NCBI GenBank assembly: GCA_029706075.1
Contig: JAINUG010000209.1
Location: 620,001-684,000, forward strand
Origin: Aldrovandia affinis
Taxonomy: Eukaryota; Chordata; Actinopteri; Notacanthiformes; Halosauridae
DNA length: 64,000 nt
Direction of reading: 5' to 3'
The notes beneath the pieces were generated by a model that worked only from the letters and a program-made list of their open reading frames with translations, was not told the DNA's origin and made no database searches. The position numbers were made by a program, and so were the translations under genes. Within the stretch, counting starts at the first letter, position 1; every line of letters begins with the position of its first letter. Shown piece after piece: positions 48,801 to 61,279 of the stretch.

Positions 48801-50490
48801 CTGTGACATGTTGCGGAAATACGCCTATATTAGAATAAGAAGTAACCCAGCGTGCCAAAATGAGACATGCTCCGCACTCTACTGCTTAAGCTTTGATCTT
48901 AATTAAAAGCTAACTAACGCACTGTATGACAAATCCAGAATCTAGGGGTTGTGATCCGTTTAGCGCAGCGGTAATTTAGCACAGGTCATCCTCCTGTAGG
49001 CTTGTGACCTGGAGAAAATAACAACCGACCGTCCACACACACACACACACACACACACAAAGTTCACTGTAACATAATCTCTGTGAGGACAGTGACGATG
49101 AAGTCTGTAGAACAAACAAGGAGAGGCAGAAATGAAGGCTATTCGTAGGCATGGTATGTGACCAGGTGCGTGCTGTCTAAAATCAGTCCATTCGAACCTT
49201 TGAGGTTACAGGTGCTGTAGAGTTTATTAGTGAGGTTAAATCGAACCGTGGTTATAGGTAACAAGCAAAAGATACAGTGTGCATCTGTTTTGGTCTAGTG
49301 TTTACACATCACGTCAGCAGAAATTATATGATAATTTAGGAATGCAAATAAAACCAGCAGAAGTTATTTTGACAATTTTTTGAAGGGCACAATTGGCAAC
49401 ACGTTGTCTGTAGTGTCATTCAATGGGGGCGTGGCCGTTTCTGTATTTCAACCTCTCCAGTTATACGTTCAATGCAAATGTGCATATTTGTGTAACTGGC
49501 GTTCACTCCCTCCCTTAATTAAAATGTCGGGGTCATGTCCACAGTGCAGCAGCACGATACTATGGACAAAACCCTACATTTTTACCAACATATCCACTCT
49601 CACAAACACACACTGTCCAATTCACACACGCGCACAGACACATATATCCACATGCGGTTTATATTTCCAGCGCCGGCCCCTGTTTATTTAAGAACTCTGA
49701 GGTATAAATCGAAGCCCTGTGTTGGTGCGGGCTCATATCATTCCAACACTCGCTCTCCGGGGAACTTGCAATAACTGCCAAGCCTTAAACAGTAGCTTGT
49801 TAGCGCGAATGAGGCCTAGGCTGGAATAACACAGACAGTCGGGGCCAGCATGGCTCTGGTAAATTGAGGCTGATATGTGAAAGAAGAAATAGAATATATT
49901 CATATAACATACATGGCTTTTTAAAAATGACTAACCTATTTCTTATATTATTCTGAGCGCATTCTTCTTGGTGCGATAACTTACCCTTATCCCACTGATC
50001 CATCATTATCATTCACTATAACGCACTATAGACTATCACCGGATCGTATTGATGCACTTGAAAATTACCTTACATGACGTGAGAATTCAGTAGGTCGCAG
50101 TAATTATTGTACTGAAGTCCCAAGTGCAAATTTTTGCTTTGGGCAGTCTCGTTGTGTGTACCTTGAAACTGCGGCTAATTAGGTGTCCCCGTTTAGGCTA
50201 TTCACAAACAACTGTGTCACAGACTGTGTCACGTAGCATAATTATCAACGCGGCCTGTGTAAACATTAAATTGTGAAATGTTATATCTTGACTACCTGAC
50301 ACACGACTTTTCATCTGAAATTGACAAAAAATATAATAACATAAACTGAATAATTGAATTGTGCATTTGGTAATTAGACTATTTTATTAGCCTACAATTC
50401 ACAACATAAATTGCAATAAAAATTCAGTTTGATGCATGGATTAATTAAGTAATAATAATAACAACAACATGTTTGTTTCATCCTTTCTAG
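45897..50490 (+). other. sox10: sox10 first intron
   Basis: 4.6 kb between donor GTAAGA and acceptor catcctttctag ending at 50490. No coding exons are inside. Unique, less AT-rich segments at about 48360-49020 and 49380-49830 are possible intronic enhancers. A CA microsatellite lies at 49033-49059. Confidence 0.5.
49033..49059. repeat. (CA)n microsatellite
   Basis: Perfect CA run inside the sox10 first intron. Confidence 0.9.
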
Positions 50491-51375
50491 GTGTGGCATT
50501 TGAATAATTTCAACAACAGAGGATAGAAGAGGACAATATTTCGCTGGAATTTAAGGCAGAGAGTGAGGGTGAGAGGGAGAGAAGCATAGTATCTACAGTC
50601 TACACACCTTGGGATTGTGCTTCCACGAATGGAAATAAATTTCGCGTGTAACGCTCGCCGAATTCTGGAATTGAGACGAAGGGTTACAGCTGAAACGGAT
50701 TGGGAGTTTATATAAACTGGACCCAAGAAGAAATGTTCAATTAAAAATATTGAGAAATCAATCATTTACCGCTAACCGTTAGGAAGTCATTGTGAAGAGT
50801 GAAGCTGTGATTGGCACAAGGCATATGTAGGAGCGATTTATCAGAATAAGCTACCTGACCGGAAGTATTTTTCTTTCTCTGGCGCTACTGAGGGAGGGGA
50901 TTTTCTTTTAAATAAAATAAGAGGAGAAAAAAGTGATGTCGGGAGAGGAGCAGAGTTTATCTGAAGTGGAAATGAGTCCCGGAGCCTCCGATGATGGTCA
51001 CTCGCTGTCGCCGGGTCACTCCTCCGTGGCCACGGGTGGGCAGGACTCACCTTTAACTGGGCCGCAAGGACAAATGTCCGGAGTTGTTGACGAGGTGGGT
51101 GGAGCAGCAGGTGGAATAGCAGTTAAATCAGATGAAGACGACGACCGTTTCCCCATTGGCATCCGCGAGGCGGTTAGCCAGGTGTTGAACGGTTATGACT
51201 GGACTCTCGTGCCCATGCCCGTGCGCGTGAACTCGGGGAACAAGAGCAAGCCTCACGTGAAGCGGCCTATGAACGCCTTCATGGTGTGGGCCCAGGCCGC
51301 GCGCCGGAAGCTGGCCGACCAGTACCCTCACCTGCATAACGCTGAGCTCAGCAAAACCCTGGGGAAACTTTGGAG
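50491..51375 (+). other. sox10: sox10 exon 2: leader and first coding exon
   Basis: Starts after the acceptor at 50490 and ends at AG|GTAAGA (51376), splitting the Arg codon at the end of GKLWR. The leader is 50491-50935 and coding starts at ATG 50936. An in-frame GTG at 50933 is not a start. Confidence 0.88.
50629..50715 (+). other. Upstream ORF in the sox10 leader (28 codons)
   Basis: ATG at 50629, TAA at 50713-50715, about 220 bases before the sox10 start. The predicted peptide starts MEINFACNARR and has no known domain. It could dampen sox10 translation. Two smaller uORFs follow: a three-codon one at 50733, and ATG immediately followed by TAG at 50825-50830. Confidence 0.5.
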
Positions 51376-53743
51376 GTAAGAAAACGACAATTGAGGTGGT
51401 ACAGAAATTTGTTCCATCTAGTCTTTTAAAAAAGTCACCATGCTGGAGATATCTTTTTGCGGAGTGCTGTGCACAGCAGGACTCTTCTTCACTTTAAATT
51501 AAAACGTGTTACGTCATATATCATATGATCATATAATGTCAATGTAATGACTGCTACCCTGTTACTTACTTATATGATGACTAGTTCGTCCATTTAGTGA
51601 GTACTATGAGTCACCTTCTTCACCAAAAAGGCCTAAGCAACTTTTTTATCCTCATTCTCTGTGTAAGGTGGAATATTATGTTTGTCACTACTGCTTGGTG
51701 GTGATCTGTCTAGTTTTTTTTTTCTGTCTGTCTGTGAACAGTACAATCAAAATAGTTATGAGTGAAATTTGTGAAATGATTGCCTATGGCTAAAATTTAT
51801 TTGATTTTCTGGCTGCTGGCCTTCAGGGTAACGGTGGCATGCACTCCCTGAGTGCCACTCCAGTTAAATTGATAAACAGCAGAAATGTGCATATGGTGTG
51901 ATGCTGTGATTCATCACATATGTTCCAAATGCAAATCAAATTTATTTATTGTTAGTACAGCATGGCAATACAGAATTGTAATTGTAACACTATACAGCAT
52001 CTGGTTTGTGTTTCATGGGCAGTCGCCAGATTGATTCAACCAATTCAGTTCTTGTATTGCCAAACTAAGGGATTCATCTTCAGTTCATGCACTATTGTGT
52101 AGATGGTCAATACAAATAATGAACTGAGAGTGTTTTAAATGTCAGTCATGTCAGTCTCAGAACAAATTATTTACTTCAATTATGTATACAGTATACAACT
52201 TAATTAAGTTCCAACGAAAGTTCCTTTGTGTTGCAGTCTGACTGATTTTATAAGCAGCACAGTGTGTGTACAATATTTGTTTATTAATTAACTAAGTAAT
52301 ACTGTAACATATATAAATGTGTTTTAATCAATGTTAGGCAATAGATTGTTCACACAGAGCACCTGTGGCTGATGCAAGTATTTACTAATATACAATAAAA
52401 TAGTTTACCCTACATTTAACCCAAAGATAAATACATCTTCTTTATTAATTTTTTCTACAAATGTATAACTTCATGTATAATTTATACTTAAAGTCTGATC
52501 TAATATAATTCAAAATGACAAAACAGAGTTATTCTTATCAATAAATACATTTCAAGATAGAGACTATAATGGCATGTTACATCATTTAGGGTTTGATTTC
52601 AGATTAAACAGATATATAAAATATATATTGTATGCAACTTCCTAAAAAGATATAGGCCTACATTTTAGAATGAGAATATAAGTAGCACAGAGAATCAATA
52701 TTACATTCTTACACACTTCTAAAATCATCTACTGCAACACATTAACCATCTAGTCAAATCATTTCCAATTTCCATTTATTTTCAATCACTTACTCACTAA
52801 CAATATTTTAGTAAATTGATTTTCTCACTGTTGAAATAGTCCTGTCTGTCTGGCTGTGGTTATAATTAAATGCAGTTCAGTGGAATGGTCAATAATTTTG
52901 TGCAGGCATGGTCATTTTTATTGTTGCTATGCCAGGTTTGTTGACCACACCATTTGAGGGTTGCAGTCTCAAGGAGTAATTGTTAATCCGTTCTTTCTTT
53001 GAGAACAGTGCTTGTAACTAGCAGTCCCTTCACTCACCTATACATGCAATTTGTTCTGAGCTTTGTAAATGGATCTGTATACATCACTTTTATCAGGCTC
53101 CCAAAATCTTGCTTTATGTAATCATCCCCAATTTGCATTCCACTCTGTCGCAGGATGTTCACAAGTCCACATACCTCCTGAACTTTGCAGGACAAAGCCA
53201 GCAGTGCAAAAACAGGCCACACATTCTTCATCAGTCATTGGTGAGACACCTGACATTGCAACCATTTTCTCAGCACCTCCATCCATTCCTCCTTCTGCCC
53301 CGTCACAGGCTCCTGAACGAGAGCGACAAGAGGCCGTTCATCGAGGAGGCGGAGAGGCTACGCAAGCAGCACAAGAAGGACTACCCCGAGTACAAGTACC
53401 AGCCACGGCGCCGCAAGAATGGAAAGCCTGGCTCGGGGTCTGAGGCTGATGGCCACTCCGAGGGTGAGGTCAGCCACAGCCAGTCGCACTACAAGACCCT
53501 CCACCTGGATGTGGCCCACGCGGGGACGGCGGGGTCGCCGCTAGCCGACGGACATCACCCCCACCCGGCAGGTGAGCTGTGTGGCCCATCCAACCCATTT
53601 CTTTATTAATTCTGCAGACACTTTTGTCCAAAGTGACTCCCAAGGCCAGTGTGGCAAACAACACCAATAGCCAGGGTAACCACAAGGCTACCCCTTATCA
53701 TAGGTTCAGCTATGGGGTTCATCCAACCCTCATTCACACGCAG

Positions 53744-53776
<33 letters not shown>

Positions 53777-54769
53777 GAGCTCCCTTTGAAAATGGCCCAC
53801 AGAGCAGACAAAATCTGTAGGATCCAGTGGTGAGTCGGGCAGATCTCACAGTAAACTGGCTTATACGATTGCCTGTTTGTTGTACAGGTTCCTTGTCTAC
53901 CCTGCGCTAGATCTGTGCTCAGCAGTTGTGCAACTTGGAGTCCAAATCAATTTCATTGAACATCATGTCTCTTTGCAGGCCAGAGCCACAGCCCCCCGAC
54001 TCCCCCCACGACCCCCAAAACTGAGCTGCAGTCTGGGAAATCGGCAGAGGGGAAGAGAGACAGCGGAGGTGCTGGGGGGTCCCGGGGGGGGCTGGGAGCT
54101 GGAGGGGAAGGGGGATCTGGGTCTAGCTCAGGAGGAAAGCCCCACATTGATTTCGGCAACATGGACATTGGAGAGATCAGCCATGAGGTGATGGCCAACA
54201 TGGAGCCGTTTGACGTGAATGAGTTTGACCAGTACCTGCCGCCCAACGGGCATCCCGGGGTGGGGCAGGGTGGAACGGGAGGGGCGGGGTCCACTGCCTC
54301 CCCCTACGCCTACGGCATCTCTTCGGCCCTGGCAGCGGCGAGTGGACACTCTGCAGCCTGGCTGTCCAAACAGCAGCAGCAGCAGCAGCCGTCGCATCAC
54401 CAGTCCTCCTCCCTCAGCTCCGACCCCTCCAAGGCTCAGATCAAGAGCGAGACTGGGGCAGGGGCCCATTTCACAGAGGCCACCTCAGGCGGGTCCCACG
54501 TCACCTACACCCCCCTCAGCCTCCCCCACTACGGCTCTGCCTTCCCCACGCTGGCGTCCAGGGCCCAGTTTGAGTATGCTGACCACCAGCCCTCCAGTTC
54601 CTACTACGCCCACTCTGGTCAGCCGTCAGGCCTGTACTCCGCCTTCTCCTACATGGGCCCGTCCCAGAGGCCCCTCTACACAGCCATCACTGACCCCAGC
54701 AGCGTGCCCCAGTCACACAGCCCCCCACACTGGGAGCAGCCTGTCTACACCACACTCTCCCGTCCCTGA
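50936..54769 (+). CDS. sox10: SoxE transcription factor Sox10 (join 50936-51375, 53309-53571, 53979-54769)
   Basis: Spliced product of 497 residues. Sox10 is the nuclear SoxE factor that specifies neural-crest derivatives, melanocytes, glia and inner-ear cells; it binds ACAAT/G-type sites, often as a dimer. Visible in order: acidic N-terminus with LSEVEMSP; SoxE dimerisation region at about 68-104 ([14 protein letters not shown]); HMG box at about 105-183 ([17 protein letters not shown]); basic PRRRKNGK; the conserved [16 protein letters not shown] that opens the last exon; the K2 region with KPHIDFGN and [10 protein letters not shown]; and the transactivation C-terminus ending [12 protein letters not shown]. 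The intron inside the HMG box is at the position typical of SoxE genes. Gly-rich insertions and a run of six Gln make it longer than the 466-residue human protein. Sox8 and Sox9 are excluded by the C-terminus and the LSEVEMSP N-terminus. Confidence 0.97.
51376..53308 (+). other. sox10: sox10 intron within the HMG box (phase 2)
   Basis: 1.9 kb, GTAAGA donor and cccgtcacag acceptor. AT-rich with no repeats of note and no coding sequence; the open frame just before the acceptor (53069 onward) merely runs into the exon. Confidence 0.85.
53309..53571 (+). other. sox10: sox10 middle coding exon
   Basis: Begins by completing the split Arg and reads [20 protein letters not shown], the C-terminal part of the HMG box. 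It ends at GGCAG|GTGAGC after the first base of a Gly codon (phase 1). Confidence 0.95.
53572..53978 (+). other. sox10: sox10 last intron (phase 1) with CA repeat
   Basis: Only 407 bp, donor GTGAGC and acceptor tctctttgcag. A CA microsatellite occupies 53746-53774. Confidence 0.9.
53746..53774. repeat. (CA)n microsatellite
   Basis: Lies inside the short last intron of sox10. Confidence 0.9.
53979..54769 (+). other. sox10: sox10 last coding exon
   Basis: Completes the Gly codon and continues [17 protein letters not shown]; stop TGA at 54767-54769. It encodes the K2 and C-terminal transactivation regions. A Gly/Ser-rich insertion at about residues 263-286 and a CAG run at about 54371-54388 mark repeat-driven length change. 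Confidence 0.95.
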
Positions 54770-56021
54770 GAGAGAGAGGAAGGGGTAGGTTTAGCCTCAG
54801 TTTAGTCTCAGATTTGGGGGTAGAGTGGGGGTTTGGGCAGAGGGTATCACACCCCAAGATGTTGAAATGTAGTTCTGTGTTGTCTTGGGCTTAAAGAGTG
54901 GGAGGGGTTCTATGCAGTATAATGGTTGATTGGTTTTTAGGTTGATATGATGGTAATGTGTGACCCTTTTCCATGTGAAGTAGAGAGTTTGACCCTCCTT
55001 TGGAAACTAGGCTTCAGCAGAGTATACTTTAAAATTTACAAACATTAAAAGGTAAAGAAAGGATTGTCTTCCACAGTATTTTCAGACACAAAGAAAGAGG
55101 AGAAAAGTACAGGACAAAAATCTAAATGTTTAAAGAAAGATGCAGTACATCTTAGTCAGTCTGCCTACACCTCAGGCACAATGTTTAGTAATATTATACT
55201 AAATCCTTCTTAGTGCCACAGTTTTCTACATGTACTTACAGCACGTTGAGTGACTCCTCCATTAAAAATATATTTATAATACAAGTATGTGTATTGTCAG
55301 AGCAATTTGATATTGTTCGTTTTTTTAGTGAACACCACCAAAAACATTATTGAGGCCAAAAAATTAAAGACCAACAGATCTCCTTTTTGGTAAATATAAC
55401 ATAAGCTTTTTCTGTAGAGATTATTTTAGCACAAATGAAATAACGAACACAGTTTTTTCTTTATCCAAATTACATCAAATATGTTGTACATAAATGTATT
55501 GCGATTTGATAGATATTAATTTCCCAGCACTGACATAACTTTGTTCAGCGTTGGTTTCCTAGCAACACACAAAGTTTGAGCAAGGAAATTATTTTGTTGA
55601 AATGAGGTTGCAAAAATGATGAATACATTCAGATAAGATCATTCTTATATATAAATAATTATTTTCTATTAACCAAAATGAAGGCTATTTTGTTTGTTAC
55701 CATAAAGCAATATATCATTATTATTGTCATCAATGTTATTATGAGCATTATTATATTTGTCATCTGTGTTGTTTTTGTTGTTGCCATTATTACACTGAAA
55801 AGTCTGCACCACTGCCCTTTTGGAAATAATTTTGTTTCACTTTTGAAATGTATATATTTAGTGTAAAATATTTGTTCTTTAGTTCTAAGCCTTTTTCTGC
55901 AGCTTTTTGCCAACATCATAGGACTTCATATCGCAAAGGTACTACTCACAGTTGCCTGAGACTATATAAATTGAGTGAGTCAGTGAGCGAGTGGGTAATT
56001 ACCTGTGGGGTACATAATGAT

Positions 56022-56056
<35 letters not shown>

Positions 56057-57530
56057 AGTGAGATTTAGTTGAAGTATTATTATAATTTTTTATTTTTTTT
56101 ATCAATATCTAAATACATGTCCACCACTTGTGCCCAATGGACAGTCCAAATCGTCTCAACAAAACAAAGACGCGACTATCTCAGAAATGTCCAGCATTGT
56201 AACATTGAAGGATGGTTGGTTGTAATGCTTTCTGTCCTTCAAGATCCTCACTGCATTCATGCCTGACAGCCAACAAACAAAAAGCCAGACCCACAAAACA
56301 CAAGGTAATCTGTCTGTCAAAACTGCTCCCAAAAGAACTTTCATACATTGTTATGCTTAAGGTAAAAGTGGAATGAAGTTTCCCTGAAAGCCTTGAGAAT
56401 TAATGCTTGCCAAGATAGTGCTAAAACAATGCCTAACATAATTCCCTGACATTAGGCCAAAACAGCTGTAGTGCTCTTAATCAAAGGGTGCCATTTTGTG
56501 TATAGTACCATGTGCCTTAAAAAATATATCTCTTCAGGATTCATTAGTAGTGCGTGTCCTGAAAGAAATGCTTTCCTTGACTACAATAAGGATTTCTCTG
56601 ATCTGGATAGCCAATATACAGTACCTCTCTCGTGTGCATTGGCCTGAAGAATAATAGCTTCTGTCTATATCGAAAAGTACCCTAATAAATACTTCCACAC
56701 AGCCTGTGAAATTCCATAGCTTCACAGGACACCTTCAAATTTTTACATTTATAAACCAACAGCTTGATTTAGGGATTACCAAGCTTTGTCTTTTGATACT
56801 GTACATAGGAAATACAAAGTTTATGACAGAGATTATAATGTAATCTGTTGAAAAATACACACTATGCGACATGCGGTGGCTTGCCTGTACTCTGTCTAAA
56901 AGTGTAAAAGCTGGGGATTGCAGGTCTCCTACATGTCACAACAACACAGGGAAACAAAGCTGGGAACATGACCCTCCCATCGTTTCCTCTATGATCACGC
57001 TCTGATGCTTCCCCACAACAATGTGAAACACACGATTAAATGGTTATGTTCATTTTAAATGTATGTGATTTATATAAAGTATACTTTTTTTTTTATAAGG
57101 CCCTTCCATTGTTCTATTAATTTAAACAGTTTATATGTTACCTTCTTAAAATACATTTTCTTTCCTATCCTATCCTTTTTTGGATATCTTTTTTTTGGCA
57201 TCTTAGTTTGCATTTCTGACTTGTATTATTTTAGTTAATTTTTACAACAGAAAATGTTAGACCTGCTATTATTGTTAAAATTTGTATTGTTATATATTAA
57301 AAATACTGTAATTATTTATATTTGCTGATACTATGTTTTTACCCTCTGTTAACAATTCCTCTGACATGTTGCAAACACCTGACTGTTTTTATTTTATTTT
57401 TGTGTTATTTTGTACTTTCATGGTTACCATTCAAAACAACCTGTAAATATTAGCATGATTGAAACCCTAGTGACATGGTGGCTAATTAACTTCTCTTACA
57501 CTAAATAAATACATATTACTTCTGTTTTCA
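54770..57530 (+). other. sox10: Probable sox10 3' untranslated region
   Basis: An AT-rich region without coding signal. AATAAA at 57504-57509 followed by a GT-rich stretch (gaagtgtggttttgc) is a plausible 3' end, giving a UTR of about 2.7 kb. Earlier cleavage is possible. A GA microsatellite lies at 56023-56053. Confidence 0.45.
56023..56053. repeat. (GA)n microsatellite
   Basis: GA run within the presumed sox10 3' UTR. Confidence 0.9.
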
Positions 57531-57663
57531 TAGAAGTGTGGTTTTGCAAATGTATTTCCCATTGGTATGAAGCACATACAGCACTTATGGTGATTTATCG
57601 TGATACAAACACACACATACTGTACATGTGCAGGTAAACAAACACATATTCAAACTGAAGAAT

Positions 57664-57800
57664 CAGGCTTCCAGGTGGCTCGGTTGGAATAGAGACTTGC
57701 CACGCAGGCTTTGCCCTATAGCCAAGATACCACTACATTTGTTCCTCCCAACAATGTGCCAGGTGAACACAGGGTACAAATCATTATCAGTGAAGAGATA
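57664..57800 (+). mobile_element. Possible SINE head fragment
   Basis: gcttccaggtggctcggttg resembles the tRNA-like head of the SINE at 17466. The rest is too diverged to be sure. Confidence 0.35.
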
Positions 57801-58595
57801 CACCTCTCCTCCAATTCATGTTTGTTTTTGCTGTAGTACTGTACAGCCTGTGGTATGGTGTGAAAAATAGCCACTGGTGAACTTGCTCCCACTGCAGTGC
57901 TTTGTGTGAGAGGTGGGTGGCACACAGTAAAAGGCAGTAAAAATTGGCCAAAAAAGGGTTATTAGAAAATGAAGCTTGTCAACCCTGAGCCAATATGGCA
58001 TAACAACTGGTATCATTTAACAGCAAAATTGCATCCACATTCTTCCATTTATTGAGTGTATCAAGCTTGACCTATATGAATCATATGAAGATCATCTTCC
58101 AGCGTTATGTATTGCAGTATACCAGTGCTCAGTATACAATAATACAGTGTTGCATGTTTGAGTAAAGCATACACTCAGTCATTGGCTGAGTCGTTCACTC
58201 AATCCTCGGCTTGGGCATGGCAGAGTAGGAACCCACCCCTGCTCCTCGCTGACGTACAATGAGCATCACCCAGGCTAAGAGCATCACCAGCTCTCTTCCA
58301 GGAGTGATGTAGAATAGTCAGTCCTCTTATGGGTGTATTATAGTATAGAATTGTATATGTAACAATCCTCTTACTCTGCCAGTGTAAGGTTGGAAACAAA
58401 CGCACAGACTGACACACGATGTGAATGCAAAAATAAATCCAGAGACCAGAGGGATCCGTTATGCTGACCACTACTACTATGCAGAAGGACACAGCTGTCC
58501 TTAGATAAGTACAGCAACCAATGACACATAAGCCACTGCCTTGTTTTACCTGATCTGAACATCCCATGTGAACCTAAGTGTACACGTGTGTGTTC
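57801..58595. other. Intergenic DNA, no gene seen
   Basis: Unique sequence. The open frames here lack domains. Confidence 0.45.
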
Positions 58596-58610
58596 TAATG
58601 TGTGTATTTG

Positions 58611-58613
58611 TGT

Positions 58614-58651
<38 letters not shown>

Positions 58652-58652
58652 G
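58611..58652. repeat. (TG)n microsatellite
   Basis: TG run, slightly interrupted. Confidence 0.9.
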
Positions 58653-58754
58653 TGGGTTAAGCTTGCCTCCTAATTCCCTCTATTTAATCGGCTGTGTGAT
58701 ACTTGGTAAGACAAAGAGAACCATTGAGCTTTGGAATGGGGAGGAGGGATGGGG

Positions 58755-58799
58755 CAGAGAGAGAGTGGGAGGGGGAGAGAGAGAGAGCGCGAGAGGGAG

Positions 58800-58833
<34 letters not shown>
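58755..58833. repeat. (GA)n microsatellite
   Basis: Long interrupted GA tract. Confidence 0.9.
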
Positions 58834-58837
<4 letters not shown>

Positions 58838-60505
58838 CTCATAACCGACTGGCCTGTAGCTTTGCAGGGATACAAAGGGACTTTCATATACACTGCCCAT
58901 AGTTACAGCTCTCCCCTCCCTCCTCCCCTCTCTCTCCCTCTCTTCCCCATTAGATTTAGGCTGTAATGGGATTAAGACATTCCGAAACTGTGGAGAGAGG
59001 TGGGGGGGCTGGAAGAAAAGAGGGGGAAAGAAAACATGGACACGCCGAGGGGAGAAGATGGAGCGAAGGACTGAATGGAGCAAATGAGAAATATTATATT
59101 CAAACAGCAAAGGAGGATGGAGGGAAACATAAATCATCCTTCTGCCTCTCTTCAGAAAAAAGGCACAGACATATAGTATTATTACTTTTTTTTAAAGTGT
59201 TGTTATTGTCAACATCATCACCAGTTCCACTCTTGTTAAGATATCATATGAACTCTCATAGGTATGTCACACCTCTTCAATTACTGGCTAACTGCTGTTC
59301 CTGTACTCCGTTTTAAAAATCTTCTTGCTGAGCTAAACCATTTATTCTGCCGAGCCTTAGATATGCTTTTGGCATTTCTCTACAGTATCTTTGGTTCATG
59401 AGTATAGGTGCTAAGATATACACGTATTACCTTACCTGTAGCATGCTTGTGCCAGTGGTAATTGCGTGTCACAGATTATGAAAAGTGGAAATATTTCCCC
59501 TTTTCCCAGCGCCAACTAGGCCATGGTGCATCCCACAGCCCCATCCCCCCAGCTCAGCCTTCCTTCCTCTTACCCTGGCCTGGGCTGGAATGTAACTGGG
59601 CCCAGAAACACCAGGGCCTTGGGTATCAGTGTCACCTGCACAAAAACTCTCTTAATTAGAGGAGCATCTCTCTCTCTCTCTCTTGCTCCATCTCTCTGCC
59701 TCTTTGTTTCCTTCACCCCATGGCTCTCTGCGCTGTCGTGAAAATGCCACCCCCCCCAAAAAAGCAAAAAAAACAATGGACTGCCTTTGTTAGTGTGTCC
59801 ATGTGTGTGTGCGTGTGAGTGTATGAGAGAGAAAGAAAGAGTGAGAGAGGGAGAGAGACCTATGTTGTCTGACCTAGCATGTATATTGTAATGTAACTAC
59901 CTGTTTATGGGAAAGAGGAAGGTGTCATAAACTAGTTATTTTTGACATCACAATAACTCCATGGTTGTGCAAATATGAGAAACACCTGATGTCACCTGCT
60001 TGTCTGTTGGATTGTGTAATTTCTTGTTTTGCAACACATCTATCTACTTGAAGGGAGACATGGAGCTTGCACGAAGAAGAGTGGCATTTAAATAAGGAAG
60101 TAAAAGAGACATGGAATACTGCAAATGAAAGAATGGAAGATAAAAAACTGCAGTGTCATGCACATTCCTTCAGTCAGGAATCATCACGTGGGTGTAACTT
60201 TTTTCTTCAGTCAGCCAGTGTGAGTAAGTATTTTGACCTCTAAAGAAAGTTTGGTAAATAAGAAATACAAATGACACATCAAGGATTTGTAATGTCATGA
60301 AGAGGTACAATGACATTTTAACAAATTACATTTCTTTATCATTTTCCCATTACAATTAACACATTCCTTTGGCTCAGTTTTCAATGAGCTCAAGAGGTTA
60401 GGTAATACAAGCATGTACTTCAGTGCTGACTGAACTTCTCAAGCATTTGTTCTGTAAGCACACTCATTTATACTTAACATTAACATATTAAATACTCTAA
60501 AGCCG
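58834..60505. other. Intergenic DNA, no gene seen
   Basis: Includes CT and GA patches near 59668-59696 and 59823-59858. A GC-richer unique patch at 59510-59650 has no coding support. Confidence 0.45.
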
Positions 60506-60845
60506 ATTTTTGATGAGATGTTAAACCAAGGTCCTGATTCACTATGGACCTTAAAAATCCCATAGCGCTTATCGCAAAGAGCAGGGGGGTATGCATCCCG
60601 TGTTCCCAATCTGGATTTCTAAAAACTAGCCACTAAATCGCTCCCTAATTTGATTGGTTGAACCATGCATCCTTCTCCACCTGAGCTGGTGCATGAGCAT
60701 TGTGGTGCAAAATGACTGCCGTGTATCACCCAGGTGGATATAACACATTGGTGGGGGATGAGGTGAGCCCCCCCATCCCCCAGAAATTGTAAAGCCCTTT
60801 ATGATCTTTGTAAAGGGATTAAAGGCGCTACATAAATGCAAATTA
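60506..60845 (+). mobile_element. Dispersed SINE-like element
   Basis: Begins near gatgagatgttaaaccaagg, passes through atgactgccgtgtatcaccc, and ends with attgtaaagccctttatgat and ggcgctacataaatgcaaat. This layout, ending in a gcgctacataaatg-type tail, is that of a widespread fish retroposed repeat. A shorter relative lies at 8758-8895. Confidence 0.7.
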
Positions 60846-61030
60846 TTGACTCATTTGTACAAGGTTTTTTTTATTCAAAAACCCAGATTCTTTTGCAAAA
60901 ACACATAAATTCAAATACATTTACAGAAGAGACATCTTTTATTGGCAGTCTTAACTTCTGAAGAATCAATCTTGAAGGGCTGGGTGGGCCATACATTCGA
61001 AATCAGTTCAGCTTTGGCTTATACCATTTC

Positions 61031-61279
61031 CTAGATGCTTCCATTTTTGAGGTCCATCATTTGGTTGTACAGAAATAGTGCATATCTTTTGGTTGGTGGT
61101 CTCATGATGTGCACTTTGTTGTTGACCTTATTCATAGTGTAGTTGATTTGGTGTCCCACTCCCCTGATGTGCGTGTTCTTCATTTTGTTGAAACCTCGGT
61201 TTTTGAGAAAATGTTTTGCAAAAAAGAAAGGAATACCAAGACATAGAGCTGTGGCTTCTTCACCCACAATCCACTGTTC
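61031..61279 (-). CDS. Unassigned coding-looking 3' exon
   Basis: The minus-strand frame is open from a possible acceptor (ctggaacag, exon starting at 61279) to TAG. It reads WIVGEEATALCLGIPFFF, a run containing KNRGFNKMKNTHIRGVGHQ, and a C-terminus KRYALFLYNQMMDLKNGSI. A pyrimidine-rich stretch lies about 30 bases before the acceptor. Downstream on the same strand, ccaataaaag (near 60933-60942) and gaataaaaaaaa (near 60870) supply poly(A) signals. Composition and layout fit the last exon of a real transcript or a retrocopy. I do not recognise the family. It lies between sox10 and polr2f on the polr2f strand. Confidence 0.35.
   Translation of the reverse strand, partial: EQWIVGEEATALCLGIPFFFAKHFLKNRGFNKMKNTHIRGVGHQINYTMNKVNNKVHIMRPPTKRYALFLYNQMMDLKNGSI

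Noticed and set aside
54219..54788. A 189-codon alternate frame over the sox10 last exon
   Set aside because: Pro/Ser/Thr-rich shadow frame; the Sox10 frame is unambiguous from conserved motifs.
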